DNA of 64,000 nucleotides, from the NCBI GenBank assembly GCA_963749115.1, contig CAVVLP010000002.1, positions 744,001-808,000 of the forward strand, given 5' to 3'. The position numbers and the translations under genes are program-made. This DNA comes from SZUA-36 sp963749115 (GTDB lineage: Bacteria; Pseudomonadota; Gammaproteobacteria; Xanthomonadales; SZUA-36). The notes under the pieces were generated by a model that saw nothing but the letters and a program-made list of their open reading frames with translations, made no database searches and was not told the origin of the DNA. Below are positions 40,425 through 49,272 of the stretch, piece after piece. The stretch's first letter is position 1; each line of letters opens with the position of its first letter.

Positions 40425-40928
40425 TCATAACCCAGACGCAGAATTTAACTTCTGCAGTTTCTCAATCACCAGGCTGATACCCTGCAAAAGCCTGCGTAAC
40501 GGCATGGGCAAGTCGTCCCAGTCCATGCTGTCCATGGTGTTTTTGATACCCAGTCCCAGCTCGGTATCGCCTTCAATTCGAATACGGCGTTGGAAGAAGA
40601 GCGTATCCGGGTCGGCCTGACGGGTAGCCAACAGGACAAAATCCGGGCCCTCGCCACTGATACATACATCCTCTTTCAATGATCGTTCAATCGGTGTGAA
40701 TTTATCGCCGCCAACACAAATCAGCCAGTCTATACACAAATCAGTCACCCTGATCCTGACCCTGGCACCTTCCAGGAAATCCAGTTCACCATGATGCAGT
40801 GGTTCCCGGAACGCCTGGTTCAGAACCACGGATAGCACCTGCTTTTGAACCGGATAAGGGATGTATCGCCCCGGAATACCGATAAGGGTTTTGGCAACGG
40901 GTCGAATGAACTCGGGAATTGGCAGCAT
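40425..40928 (-). CDS. ubiT: UbiT, SCP2-domain lipid carrier for anaerobic ubiquinone synthesis
   Basis: A 167-residue SCP2-domain protein of the UbiT (YhbT) family, which binds lipids and assists O2-independent ubiquinone synthesis. Typical segments are FLEGARVRIRVTDLCIDWLI and RRIRIEGDTELGLGIKNTMDSMDWDDLP. It is divergent from ubiUVD, 128 bases away. The SCP2 family is clear; the UbiT assignment rests on it being next to ubiU and ubiV. Confidence 0.9.
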   Translation of the reverse strand: MLPIPEFIRPVAKTLIGIPGRYIPYPVQKQVLSVVLNQAFREPLHHGELDFLEGARVRIRVTDLCIDWLICVGGDKFTPIERSLKEDVCISGEGPDFVLLATRQADPDTLFFQRRIRIEGDTELGLGIKNTMDSMDWDDLPMPLRRLLQGISLVIEKLQKLNSASGL

Positions 40929-41056
40929 GATCTATGCCTTTCAGGGTTTTGCATCAGTATATTTACCGTTTACGACAATGTGTTGATACAGATCAATGTG
41001 AGGATAGATTCTGCATCTAGAATGTGTTGCCAGTAGGCGCGCAAACTGGATTATTT

Positions 41057-42052
41057 ATGGAACTGGTGTGTCCCGCGGGCAACCTGCCCTCGCTAAAAGC
41101 TGCTGTAGACAACGGTGCAGATGCGGTATATGTGGGTTTCAAAGACGATACCAATGCACGGCATTTCGCCGGTCTGAACTTTACTGAACGTACCTTTGAG
41201 AAGGCTATTCGCTACGCGCAGGACAAAGACCGGAAAATTTACGTTGCGATTAATACCTTTCCACAACCCAGCGGATTTGATCGCTGGAAAGCGGCGGTGG
41301 ATCAGGCCGCGGGCTATGGCGTCAATGCCCTGATCCTGGCTGATATCGGTGTACTTGATTATGCCAGTTCAACATGGCCGGACCTGCGACTGCACCTGTC
41401 CGTCCAGGCCTCGGTGACCAGCGCCGAAGGCATCAGGTTCTATCATGAAAACTTTGGTATCCGGCGTGTGGTTTTACCGCGTGTTTTATCGGTAAGCCAG
41501 GTCGCCCATGTCATCAAGGAATCACCCGTACCCGTCGAAGTATTCGGCTTTGGAAGTCTTTGCGTGATGGTTGAGGGGCGTTGCCTGTTATCCAGCTATG
41601 CCACCGGCAGATCACCGAATACCTATGGTGCCTGCTCACCCGCATCGCATGTCCGCTGGGAGGAGACCGGGGATGGTACCAACACCCGTCTCAACGGTGT
41701 ATTGATCGACCACTATGGCGATGGCGAAAAGGCCGGCTACCCAACCTTGTGCAAAGGCCGCTTCCAGGTCGGTGATCACACCTTTTATGCACTGGAGGAA
41801 CCAACCAGCCTCAACACCCTGTCGATTTTGCCGGAACTCAGGAAGATAGGTGTCAGCGCCGTAAAAGTGGAAGGCCGTCAACGCAGCCCGGCTTACGTGG
41901 CACAGGTGACCGCGGTTATGCGCTCAGCCATTGATCAGTGCATGCAGAACCCGGAGGGCTACCAGCCAAAAGACCAATGGATGAAGCAATTAAGTGATGT
42001 TTCGGAAGGCTCCCAAACCACACTCGGTGCCTATCACCGGCCCTGGCAGTAA
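41057..42052 (+). CDS. ubiU: UbiU, U32-family protein for O2-independent ubiquinone hydroxylation
   Basis: A 331-residue U32 protein. The ATG at 41057 gives MELVCPAGNLPSLKAA, the normal start. The Cys cluster for the [4Fe-4S] centre is around SLCVMVEGRCLLSSYA and YGACSP, with one more Cys downstream. UbiU and UbiV form a heterodimer that hydroxylates the ubiquinone ring with prephenate as donor. The UbiU stop lies 12 bases before the UbiV start. Confidence 0.93.
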   Translation: MELVCPAGNLPSLKAAVDNGADAVYVGFKDDTNARHFAGLNFTERTFEKAIRYAQDKDRKIYVAINTFPQPSGFDRWKAAVDQAAGYGVNALILADIGVLDYASSTWPDLRLHLSVQASVTSAEGIRFYHENFGIRRVVLPRVLSVSQVAHVIKESPVPVEVFGFGSLCVMVEGRCLLSSYATGRSPNTYGACSPASHVRWEETGDGTNTRLNGVLIDHYGDGEKAGYPTLCKGRFQVGDHTFYALEEPTSLNTLSILPELRKIGVSAVKVEGRQRSPAYVAQVTAVMRSAIDQCMQNPEGYQPKDQWMKQLSDVSEGSQTTLGAYHRPWQ

Positions 42053-42064
42053 CGGCTTGTGACG

Positions 42065-42982
42065 ATGAAATTATCCATCGGACCGATCCAGTACTTCTGG
42101 GAACGGGAGCGGGTACTCGATTTTTATCAGCAAGTGGCAGACAGTGCTGCAGAAATCATTTACCTGGGTGAGGTGATTTGCTCAAAAAGACGATTGATAA
42201 AGCCCGAAGACTGGCTCGCGATCGGGAACGAGCTAAAACAAAGCGGCAAGGAAGTTATCTTGTCTTCCCTGACATTGCTCGAAGCCGCATCGGAGATGAG
42301 CAGTCTCAAAAAGTTATGTCAAAACGATGAGTTCATGATCGAGGCCAACGATATATCAGCCGTGCAATTGCTATCTGCCGCCGGCAAGAAGTTCGTAACC
42401 GGACCCAGTGTAAATATCTACAATACGCGCAGCCTGGGTTTGCTGGCGGGCAAGGGTCTGAAACGCTGGGTACTGCCAGTTGAACTGGGCCTGGATACAT
42501 TGAAGGACTTACAGGCACAAAGGCCGGAGGGAGTAGAAACGGAGGTTTTCGCGCTGGGGCGTCTGCCATTGGCGTACTCGGCGCGTTGCTATACCGCACG
42601 TTCGCATAACCTTCCAAAGGACGACTGCCGTTTTAAATGCATCGACTACCCGGATGGAAGTTTGTTGAAAACCCGGGAAGGACAGGAGTTCCTGATTCTC
42701 AATGGTATTCAGACCCAGTCCGCACTCACCCACCAGGTGCTGGACCAACTGCCCGGGCTTGAGAACCTTGGCGTGGATGTTTTGCGGATAAGCCCCCAGA
42801 ACAACCACAGCATGCAGATCATCGATATTTTTGACGCGGGCCGGAAAGGTGCCGATCTGGAACCACTGGGCAAGGAGCTACTCGGTCTCCTGCCCCTGGG
42901 TGCGTGTAACGGTTACCTGGTTGAGCAGGCTGGTATGCTTTTTGAAACAGAGAAGGCACATGAGACTCAACAAACTGCTTGA
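42065..42982 (+). CDS. ubiV: UbiV, U32-family protein for O2-independent ubiquinone hydroxylation
   Basis: A 305-residue U32 protein, partner of UbiU. The ATG at 42065 gives MKLSIGPIQYFWERE; a GTG at 42059 is an alternative. The Cys ligands of the Fe-S centre are in ARCYTARSHN and DCRFKC plus an upstream one. It overlaps the start of ubiD by 23 bases, so the order ubiU-ubiV-ubiD is one operon. Confidence 0.93.
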   Translation: MKLSIGPIQYFWERERVLDFYQQVADSAAEIIYLGEVICSKRRLIKPEDWLAIGNELKQSGKEVILSSLTLLEAASEMSSLKKLCQNDEFMIEANDISAVQLLSAAGKKFVTGPSVNIYNTRSLGLLAGKGLKRWVLPVELGLDTLKDLQAQRPEGVETEVFALGRLPLAYSARCYTARSHNLPKDDCRFKCIDYPDGSLLKTREGQEFLILNGIQTQSALTHQVLDQLPGLENLGVDVLRISPQNNHSMQIIDIFDAGRKGADLEPLGKELLGLLPLGACNGYLVEQAGMLFETEKAHETQQTA

Positions 42983-44474
42983 TCACCACCATCGGCAGGT
43001 TAACCGCAAGGCCTGGACCGACTTGCGCCAGTTTTCTGACACACTGGCATCCAGCGGACAATTAAAGACGGTTAGCCAGTCCTTGTCTCCGAAACTTCAG
43101 ATTACCGCCCTGTGTCATCGCAGCCTGGTTAACAACGGCCCCGCTCTTCTGTTTAAAAACCCTGAAGGTTTCGGGATGCCGGTACTGGGTAACCTGTTTG
43201 GTAATGAGCAGAGGGTATTGGCTGCGCTGGAACTCGAAAAGCGGGAAGACCTGATCAAGCTTGGTCGCGACCTCGCGTTTTTGCGCAACCCGCACCTGCC
43301 GGAAAACCGCCAATCGGTGCTGGATGCTGTACCGGGTTTTGCACCACTGGCCTATGTCACTCCCAAGCAGGTGGATAGCGCACCCTGGCAGGAAAACGTC
43401 ATCGAAGGTCCGGATGTTGATCTTGAAACCCTGCCCATATCCACCTGTTGGCCCGATGATGCCGGTCGTTTGATTACCTGGGGTATGGTGATTACCCGGG
43501 GGCCCAACAAAGCGCGGGTCAACCTGGCCATCTACCGTCAACAACTGATTGGAAAAAACAAGTTGATCATGCGCTGGTTACCCCACCGTGGTGGCGCCCA
43601 GGACCTGCGCGAGTTTCAGAAGGCGTATCCCGGCAAGCCATTTCCGGTATCCGTCGTTATCGGTGCCGACCCGGCAACCCTGCTGGCTGCGGTCACCCCG
43701 ATCCCCGATACATTGTCAGAATACCAGTTTGCAGGTTTGCTTCGAGGACGCAGAAGCAGAATCGTAACATCCGCCCTGACCGGCCTGCCGGTACCGTATG
43801 GGTCTGAAATCGTTCTTGAGGGCTTTATTCAGCCGGATGAAATGGCCATGGAAGGCCCATTTGCCGACCACACCGGATATTACAACTCGTCTGAAGAATT
43901 TCCCGTTTTCACCGTAGAGCGCATAAGTCAGCGTGAAAACCCGCTTTACCTGACAACCTATATGGGCAAACCCGGTGAAGATGAACCTTCGATCATGGCC
44001 TCGGCACTGAACGAGATGTTCATTCCGCTATTGCAGGAACAGTTTCCCGAAGTCATCGATTTCTACCTGCCACCAGAAGCCTGTTCTTACCGCGTGGCGA
44101 TTGTCAGTATTCACAAACAATATCCCGGTCATGCACGCAGAATCATGTTCGGGATATGGTCGTGGTTGCGGCAGTTCACTTATACCAAGACGATCATTGT
44201 CACCGATGACGATATTGATATACGGAGTTGGAAAGAAGTGATCTGGGCCATTTCCACCCGCTCCGATCCGGTACGCGACACCGTCCTGGTTGAGAACACC
44301 CCGATCGATTACCTGGATTTCGCCAGCCCCAAACCAGGTCTGGGTGGCAAGATGGGTATTGATGCAACTCAAAAAATTGGTTCAGAAACCAGTAGGGATT
44401 GGGGTAGAATCGCTACTATTGATCAACTGACCAGGGAACAAATAGAAGAAATTGCCCAGAGCCTGGGGATTTGA
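42960..44474 (+). CDS. ubiD: UbiD, 3-octaprenyl-4-hydroxybenzoate decarboxylase
   Basis: A 504-residue prenylated-FMN-dependent decarboxylase, starting at the ATG 42960 (MRLNKLLDHHH) inside the end of ubiV. Characteristic segments are RLITWGMVITRGPNKARVN, the catalytic region EGPFADHTGYYNSSEEFP and IIVTDDDIDIRSWKEVIWAI. It removes the carboxyl group during ubiquinone synthesis and needs UbiX, which is not in this window. Being fused to ubiUV by overlap makes an anaerobic quinone operon likely. Confidence 0.95.
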   Translation: MRLNKLLDHHHRQVNRKAWTDLRQFSDTLASSGQLKTVSQSLSPKLQITALCHRSLVNNGPALLFKNPEGFGMPVLGNLFGNEQRVLAALELEKREDLIKLGRDLAFLRNPHLPENRQSVLDAVPGFAPLAYVTPKQVDSAPWQENVIEGPDVDLETLPISTCWPDDAGRLITWGMVITRGPNKARVNLAIYRQQLIGKNKLIMRWLPHRGGAQDLREFQKAYPGKPFPVSVVIGADPATLLAAVTPIPDTLSEYQFAGLLRGRRSRIVTSALTGLPVPYGSEIVLEGFIQPDEMAMEGPFADHTGYYNSSEEFPVFTVERISQRENPLYLTTYMGKPGEDEPSIMASALNEMFIPLLQEQFPEVIDFYLPPEACSYRVAIVSIHKQYPGHARRIMFGIWSWLRQFTYTKTIIVTDDDIDIRSWKEVIWAISTRSDPVRDTVLVENTPIDYLDFASPKPGLGGKMGIDATQKIGSETSRDWGRIATIDQLTREQIEEIAQSLGI

Positions 44475-44604
44475 AAAATCTGTTAAAACTTACAGTAGTA
44501 CAGGTGCCCAAATAGGGACATAATCTGACCATAGCGTACGAAAAGGAATTTCGGATCGTTGGCAGTGTTCTAGGACTGCCAGAATACGGAAAGGGAAATC
44601 TGAA

Positions 44605-44814
44605 ATGAAAAACCAAATCACACAAGTCTTCGATCTCAAACCAACTCTGATTTTAACTACCTTGCTGTTTCTGTTGGTTGCGCCAACACCCGACTCACAG
44701 GATATCGCTGAAATGTCGGCTAACTTCCTGATACTTAATAATGACCTGGGACTTTTGGCTTCTGAGTTACCCGTGCAACAAGAACTACTCGTTCAGGAAG
44801 AACTTCTCAAGTAG
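44605..44814 (+). CDS. Small hypothetical protein with N-terminal hydrophobic segment
   Basis: 69 codons from an ATG preceded by GAAAGGGAA. The first 30 residues include a hydrophobic stretch LILTTLLFLLVAP, followed by a polar, Leu/Glu-rich tail. No family recognised. The hairpin GGCAGT/ACTGCC is just upstream at 44560-44579. It could be real, but the evidence is only the start context. Confidence 0.4.
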   Translation: MKNQITQVFDLKPTLILTTLLFLLVAPTPDSQDIAEMSANFLILNNDLGLLASELPVQQELLVQEELLK

Positions 44815-45170
44815 TTTTGTGAAAAGGATGCCTGGCACAGGTTTTCTCGCTATAAGGCCATAAACCATACCCGAAACCGGGGACAGCTTTCGTGTTGCTG
44901 CTGCAAACTTAAATGCCTGTTCCGGTAAGCCAGTGTTTTCAACTCGATTTATCCGGAAGCAATTAACTGTCACGGATTGACAGCGACAACATCTGCAGTG
45001 GACTCTCACCTGCCCGGTTGGTCAGTTGCATGCCCTTGAACATCCAAAGACGTCTCCCTGGTGTTTACAGTACACTCATCATTTGAATCATTTATCGGTC
45101 AACTATCCTGCAGGCAGAATGCTGTCGGGCGGTCTGAAGGTCGGCTAATCGGCCTGCAAGGAAAACATCC
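44815..45170. other. Intergenic region between small ORF and SDR gene
   Basis: 356 bases without a supported gene. The last part has an AAGGA ribosome site at 45158-45162 for the SDR gene. Nothing else recognised. Confidence 0.35.
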
Positions 45171-45986
45171 ATGACGCAAACCAGTTGGAAAAACAGTATT
45201 GCAATTACCGGTGCCGGAAGCGGCTTCGGCGCCGCCCTGGCGCACAGGTACGCTTCCGGCGGCTGGAATGTCGCTGTCACTGACATTGATGAAGAACGCG
45301 CCCGGCAAACGTATTCAAGCTTGCAAAGGATCGGCGTTGATAGTTTCTACATGCAACTGGATATCACCCGTCAGGAACATTGGCAACAATTGCACGATAC
45401 GGTTTTACAGAAGTGGGGCGGCCTCCAGGTACTGGTCAACAATGCGGGTGTCGCCGCCGCCGGTAATGTTGAAGACACCAGCATGGAGGACTGGGAGTGG
45501 GTTCTCGATATTGACCTGATGGGTGTTGTACGCGGTTGCCACCAGTTCACCGCTATGATGAAAAAGCAAAAAGCGGGTCACATCGTCAACATTTCATCAT
45601 TCGCCGGTCTTGCCGGGCTGCCTTTCATTGCAGCCTATGGTGTAGCCAAGGCCGGTGTGGTGGCCTTATCCGAAGCATTGCGGGCAGAAATGCACCCTTA
45701 TGGTGTCGGGGTTACGGTCGCCTGCCCCTCTTTTGTCAAAACCGGCTTACTGGATACATTCAGATCGAGCCACGCGGACACCCAAACCGACACCCACGCC
45801 AGGGTCACCAAATGGATGGAAACCTCAGGTGTCAGTGCTGAACAGGTTGCCGAAGAAATCGCGAAGGCCGTCCGAAAAAACAAATTCCTGCTACTCACCC
45901 ACGCCCAGACACGGATGGCATGGAGAATGAAACGCTGGTTTCCTGAGCGGTACTACAAAATGCTCTCAAAACGCAGCTCCAGCTAA
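45171..45986 (+). CDS. Short-chain dehydrogenase/reductase
   Basis: A 271-residue classical SDR. The nucleotide site is TGAGSGFG (residues about 12-19), NNAG appears near 87-90, and the catalytic set is Ser in NISSFAGL, Tyr and Lys in YGVAKAG. D in TDIDEER near residue 38 fits NAD preference. Substrate unknown. AAGGA is eight bases before the ATG. It converges with the M48 gene, seven bases between stops. Confidence 0.9.
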   Translation: MTQTSWKNSIAITGAGSGFGAALAHRYASGGWNVAVTDIDEERARQTYSSLQRIGVDSFYMQLDITRQEHWQQLHDTVLQKWGGLQVLVNNAGVAAAGNVEDTSMEDWEWVLDIDLMGVVRGCHQFTAMMKKQKAGHIVNISSFAGLAGLPFIAAYGVAKAGVVALSEALRAEMHPYGVGVTVACPSFVKTGLLDTFRSSHADTQTDTHARVTKWMETSGVSAEQVAEEIAKAVRKNKFLLLTHAQTRMAWRMKRWFPERYYKMLSKRSSS

Positions 45987-45993
45987 GCTTTCT

Positions 45994-46806
45994 TCAATCC
46001 AACGGGTATATCGGGTGTTCGGCATACGGAAAATAGTACTTTCTCATTTCCGGTTCCAGTCGAGCCAACTCTTTTTGCCGGTTCTCCGGCTCAGGATGGG
46101 TGCTCAGAAATTGCGGTGTGCCCGATTTTGACGCGGCACCCATTTTTTTCCACAGGGTCGCAGCCGCAGCAGGGTCAAAACCGGCTTTCGCGGCCAGCTC
46201 AATACCTATTCGATCGGCTTCTTTTTCTGCCGCCCGGCTATTTGGCAGGTTGACAGCAAGCATCGCTGCCAACGCCGCACCTGTCAGTGCGACACCGGTA
46301 TTGTCAGAGGCCACCCCAACCACCGCGACACCCACGCTGGTGGCGACCTGCATCGACATCTTTTCTGCCGTATGTTTGGCCAGCGCGTGTGCAATTTCGT
46401 GCGCCATCACCTGGGCCAACTCGTCATCGGTGGGATCCAGCTTCTTGATCAGGCCGGTGTAGATAGCCATTCTGCCACCCGCCATGCACCAGGCGTTCAC
46501 CATTTCTGGATCATCGATCACCACCACACTCCATTCCCAGTTGGCGGTTTCAGGGCGCATCTTGATCGCCTCGGTAATCAACTGGCCCGTGATGACATTA
46601 ACCCTTTTATTGATAACCCAGTTGTCCTCCAGTTTGCCCGCGTTATCCAGTTCCTTAACCGTTGAAAGATAGGCTTGTTTTGAGGAGACAATTGATGATT
46701 CTTCAGAAACAAGCATCAATTGCTTGCGACCAGTAGGACTGGTTGCGCAGGCGATCAAAAGGGAAAGTGTCAAAACGATGATCAATAATCGAATCAAGGT
46801 GGTCAT
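45994..46806 (-). CDS. M48-family metalloprotease lipoprotein
   Basis: A 270-residue protease of the LoiP/BepA-like M48 group. The signal has a lipobox (LLIACATS). The zinc site is HEIAHALAKH, and the third ligand Glu is in SRAAEKEADRIGIELAAKAG. Likely an envelope quality-control protease acting on outer-membrane proteins. Length is normal. Confidence 0.9.
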   Translation of the reverse strand: MTTLIRLLIIVLTLSLLIACATSPTGRKQLMLVSEESSIVSSKQAYLSTVKELDNAGKLEDNWVINKRVNVITGQLITEAIKMRPETANWEWSVVVIDDPEMVNAWCMAGGRMAIYTGLIKKLDPTDDELAQVMAHEIAHALAKHTAEKMSMQVATSVGVAVVGVASDNTGVALTGAALAAMLAVNLPNSRAAEKEADRIGIELAAKAGFDPAAAATLWKKMGAASKSGTPQFLSTHPEPENRQKELARLEPEMRKYYFPYAEHPIYPLD

Positions 46807-46977
46807 ATTCTGCTTCCGAAACGGATATTCGGTTCAGATTGTAAATTACTGCCGACCGAATACAACACTACGCCGGGTTTTTACGGAAAATATTCAGAGT
46901 AAACTACGCCCTTCTTGTTAAGCTAGGTGCCTGGCGTTTTAGAAACCGGATTTGCATGACACACGGAGGAAATATCA

Positions 46978-47925
46978 ATGCTATATCGTCAATTGGGTAA
47001 TAGTGACCTGACTGTTTCAGAAATTGCATTGGGCTCGTGGTTGACTTATGGCGTCGGTGTCGAGGCAAAACAATCGCGCGCCTGCCTGGCCAGTGCTTTT
47101 GATTGCGGCATCAACTTTATCGATACCGCCAATATCTATGGCAAGGGTGCAGCAGAGTCTTTTCTGGGTGACGCATTGCTAGGTCATGCACGTGATTCCT
47201 ATGTTCTTGCGACCAAGCTGTTCTTTCCGATGACCGATACGGACCAGGGCTTGTCCGCCGAACAGATTCACAAACAACTGAATGACTCCCTGCGCCGGTT
47301 ACGTACCGACTACATCGATCTTTACCAGTGTCACCGCTACGATGAAAACACACCGCTGGAAGAAACCATGCAAGCATTATCCGAGGTGGTCCAGTCGGGA
47401 AAAGTACGCTACGTCGGGTTCAGCGAGTGGACCGCATCACAGATCCAGGCGGCATTGGATATTCCGGATGTTGTTTCATTTGTATCCAGTCAACCACAGT
47501 ACTCAATGCTTTACCGCGTCCCGGAAGCCGAGGTCATTCCACTGTGCGCGGAAAATGGTATCAGTCAGATCGTATGGTCACCACTTGCCCAGGGTGTGTT
47601 GACCGGCAAATATGGTAAAGGGGTGAAAGCGCCTGCAGATTCAAGGGCGATGAACCCGCAAATGAATATATTTATGGATAATTGGCTGGGTGAAGATTTG
47701 CTGAAAAGTGTGGATGGCTTACAACTGATTGCTATGGACCTGGGTATCAGCATGTCGCAGCTCGCACTCGCCTGGGTTTTACGTGAATCTAACCTGGCAT
47801 CAGCGATTATCGGTGCATCAAGACCGGAACAGGTTCTGGAGAACGCATCAGCATCGGGTATCAAACTGGATACTGCGACTTTAAACGCCATCGATAAAAC
47901 CCTTTCCGGCCATTACACGTCTTAA
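46978..47925 (+). CDS. Aldo/keto reductase
   Basis: A 315-residue aldo/keto reductase, similar to the potassium-channel beta-subunit-type group (GSWLTYGVGVE). The catalytic Asp, Tyr, Lys, His are visible in FIDTANIYGKGAAE, ATKLFF and DLYQCHRYD. It reduces carbonyls with NADPH. GGAGG precedes the ATG by eight bases. Its end overlaps the convergent membrane-protein gene by 45 bases. Confidence 0.92.
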   Translation: MLYRQLGNSDLTVSEIALGSWLTYGVGVEAKQSRACLASAFDCGINFIDTANIYGKGAAESFLGDALLGHARDSYVLATKLFFPMTDTDQGLSAEQIHKQLNDSLRRLRTDYIDLYQCHRYDENTPLEETMQALSEVVQSGKVRYVGFSEWTASQIQAALDIPDVVSFVSSQPQYSMLYRVPEAEVIPLCAENGISQIVWSPLAQGVLTGKYGKGVKAPADSRAMNPQMNIFMDNWLGEDLLKSVDGLQLIAMDLGISMSQLALAWVLRESNLASAIIGASRPEQVLENASASGIKLDTATLNAIDKTLSGHYTS

Positions 47926-48318
47926 CGAACAAACACGTTTGAAAATGATGGCAGCGACCCAGCTCGCCACCAGTGTTCCAGAGACGATAAGGAAATCGGG
48001 CGACACGTAGTTTTGTAACAGGGCCAGCACCAGTAAGGCCAAACCGGTCATCATTTGAAGTAAGGCTGTCCGTTCCTGGTTATCTACGGCAAGGCCAAGA
48101 AATATAAATGCAAGAGCCCAGGTGCCTGCACCCAGAAATACATTAACTTCCATTCCTGCTGCCCAAACGGACAGCGTGATGATCGAAGCTGCCACCAGCA
48201 CGGCACTCATCGAAGCCAGAATCTCACGCAGGGAGGCTTTCATGGCCAGGATCAGTTTTGAACTGGTGATAGAATCAGGTTTCCGGTTTTGATCGATATG
48301 TACGCTAAATGTTTTCAT
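47881..48318 (-). CDS. Small membrane protein under a TetR-type operator
   Basis: A 145-residue protein with about three membrane helices (about 35-55, 60-78, 85-130) and no recognised family. AAGGAAAAC precedes the ATG at 48318. Its promoter region has an operator palindrome CTTAC-N6-GTAAG identical in layout to that in front of the neighbouring TetR gene, so it is probably repressed by that regulator. The protein may be an efflux accessory, but this is only a guess. Confidence 0.65.
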   Translation of the reverse strand: MKTFSVHIDQNRKPDSITSSKLILAMKASLREILASMSAVLVAASIITLSVWAAGMEVNVFLGAGTWALAFIFLGLAVDNQERTALLQMMTGLALLVLALLQNYVSPDFLIVSGTLVASWVAAIIFKRVCSLRRVMAGKGFIDGV

Positions 48319-48343
48319 AATGTTTTCCTTTTTTGAATAAGTA

Positions 48344-48359
48344 CTTACTAATAAGTAAG
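48344..48359. promoter_or_regulatory. TetR-type operator palindrome upstream of membrane gene
   Basis: CTTAC-N6-GTAAG; the same two half-sites and spacing recur at 48972-48987. It lies 26 bases before the ATG of the membrane gene, on the minus strand. Confidence 0.6.
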
Positions 48360-48377
48360 ATCAATAATCAAATTTTT

Positions 48378-48956
48378 TTAAACGGTTAAACCCAGATCCA
48401 GACGAAGTTGACTGACTACATCGTCCAATATTTCAAGACCATGGATACGCGCCATCTGCCTGGCACCCTGCACACCGGCGAGGATCGTCAGGGCTTTTGC
48501 CCTCGCATCACCGCTAAAACTGAACTCCCCGTCGGCTCTGCCCACTTCCATCACCCGCGTCAACCATTTGATGGTTTCATCCATGAAGCTGCGGGTTGCT
48601 TTACGTAAATCTTCCGGCAGTTCGTTGTAATCGATAGAAAAGGCGCCAAACGGGCAAATACAACGGTCTACATGGCATTGCTTGGTCGAAAATGCAAAAA
48701 AACCTTCAAGTTGTTGAAGCGCTGAACCACCGTAGGCCATGAACTCGGCGGTACCGGTACGAAGCAGTTTCCGGTACTCCTCTACCAGCGCCAGTGCCAG
48801 ATCGGTCTTTGCAGGGAAATGATAGTGAATTGCCGCGTTCTTAACACCCAGGTGTGAGGAAATATCGCGGTAAGAAAAACCGTTAAAGCCACGACTCATC
48901 AGCAGCTGTGCTGCCCGATCCATGATCTGTTCGCGTGTGTCGCTTAATCGTCCCAT
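48378..48956 (-). CDS. TetR-family transcriptional regulator
   Basis: A TetR regulator of about 192 residues with the HTH in GFSYRDISSHLGVKNAAIHYHF. The ligand domain has Cys residues in HVDRCICPFGAF. The start is at the ATG 48956 (MGRLSD); an upstream ATG at 48971 in the same frame directly abuts the operator. A possible promoter is TTGCAT at 49008-49013 and TATACT at 48986-48991 with a 16-base spacer; the -10 overlaps the operator, as expected for autorepression. Confidence 0.88.
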   Translation of the reverse strand: MGRLSDTREQIMDRAAQLLMSRGFNGFSYRDISSHLGVKNAAIHYHFPAKTDLALALVEEYRKLLRTGTAEFMAYGGSALQQLEGFFAFSTKQCHVDRCICPFGAFSIDYNELPEDLRKATRSFMDETIKWLTRVMEVGRADGEFSFSGDARAKALTILAGVQGARQMARIHGLEILDDVVSQLRLDLGLTV

Positions 48957-48971
48957 TTCCGTTTCATCCAT

Positions 48972-48987
48972 CTTACTTATAGGTAAG
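48972..48987. promoter_or_regulatory. TetR-type operator palindrome upstream of the TetR gene
   Basis: CTTAC-N6-GTAAG. It overlaps the likely -10 TATACT of the tetR promoter (minus strand) and ends next to the tetR coding frame. Confidence 0.6.
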
Positions 48988-49013
48988 TATAATACCAAAA
49001 CACAAAAATGCAA
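48986..49013 (-). promoter_or_regulatory. Predicted tetR promoter
   Basis: On the minus strand, -35 TTGCAT at 49013-49008 and -10 TATACT at 48991-48986 with 16 bases between them. Based on match to consensus only. Confidence 0.45.
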
Positions 49014-49117
49014 GTATCAATTTACTTGCCCTCCGGCTTGAGTAACCTGATACAGATGAAAAGCCAGCTAAAAAATTGGCATCCAATTCATTGCTGTCCA
49101 GCTGTGTTATCGGTGGG
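49014..49117. other. Intergenic region left of foldback element D
   Basis: No gene seen in these 104 bases. The last 14 bases resemble the right flank of copy A in inverse orientation. Confidence 0.35.
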
Positions 49118-49226
49118 GAGCCAGGGTGGCTAGCGATTGCCAGGACTCGCCACAAGCACGTCCGTGTGGGCTCGGTCGCGACTTCCTGTCGCTCACGGTC
49201 CTGGCAATCACTAACCACCCCGGCTC
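49118..49226 (-). repeat. Foldback element copy D
   Basis: Arms 49118-49146 and 49198-49226 pair over 29 bases with three differences, each of which is a G-U pair on the minus strand. The core is nearly identical to A in inverse orientation (loop AGGAA instead of AGGAC). Together with the spacer and the arm of E, about 190 bases match the 29527-29716 region. Confidence 0.85.
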
Positions 49227-49272
49227 TGGACACGCCGATTGTATCCCCAATGGATAGCACTATCGTAGTCGA
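49227..49272. other. Spacer between divergent foldback copies D and E
   Basis: A spacer of 46 bases, matching the flank of copy A at about 29549-29592 in inverse orientation. No gene or promoter assigned. Confidence 0.4.
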
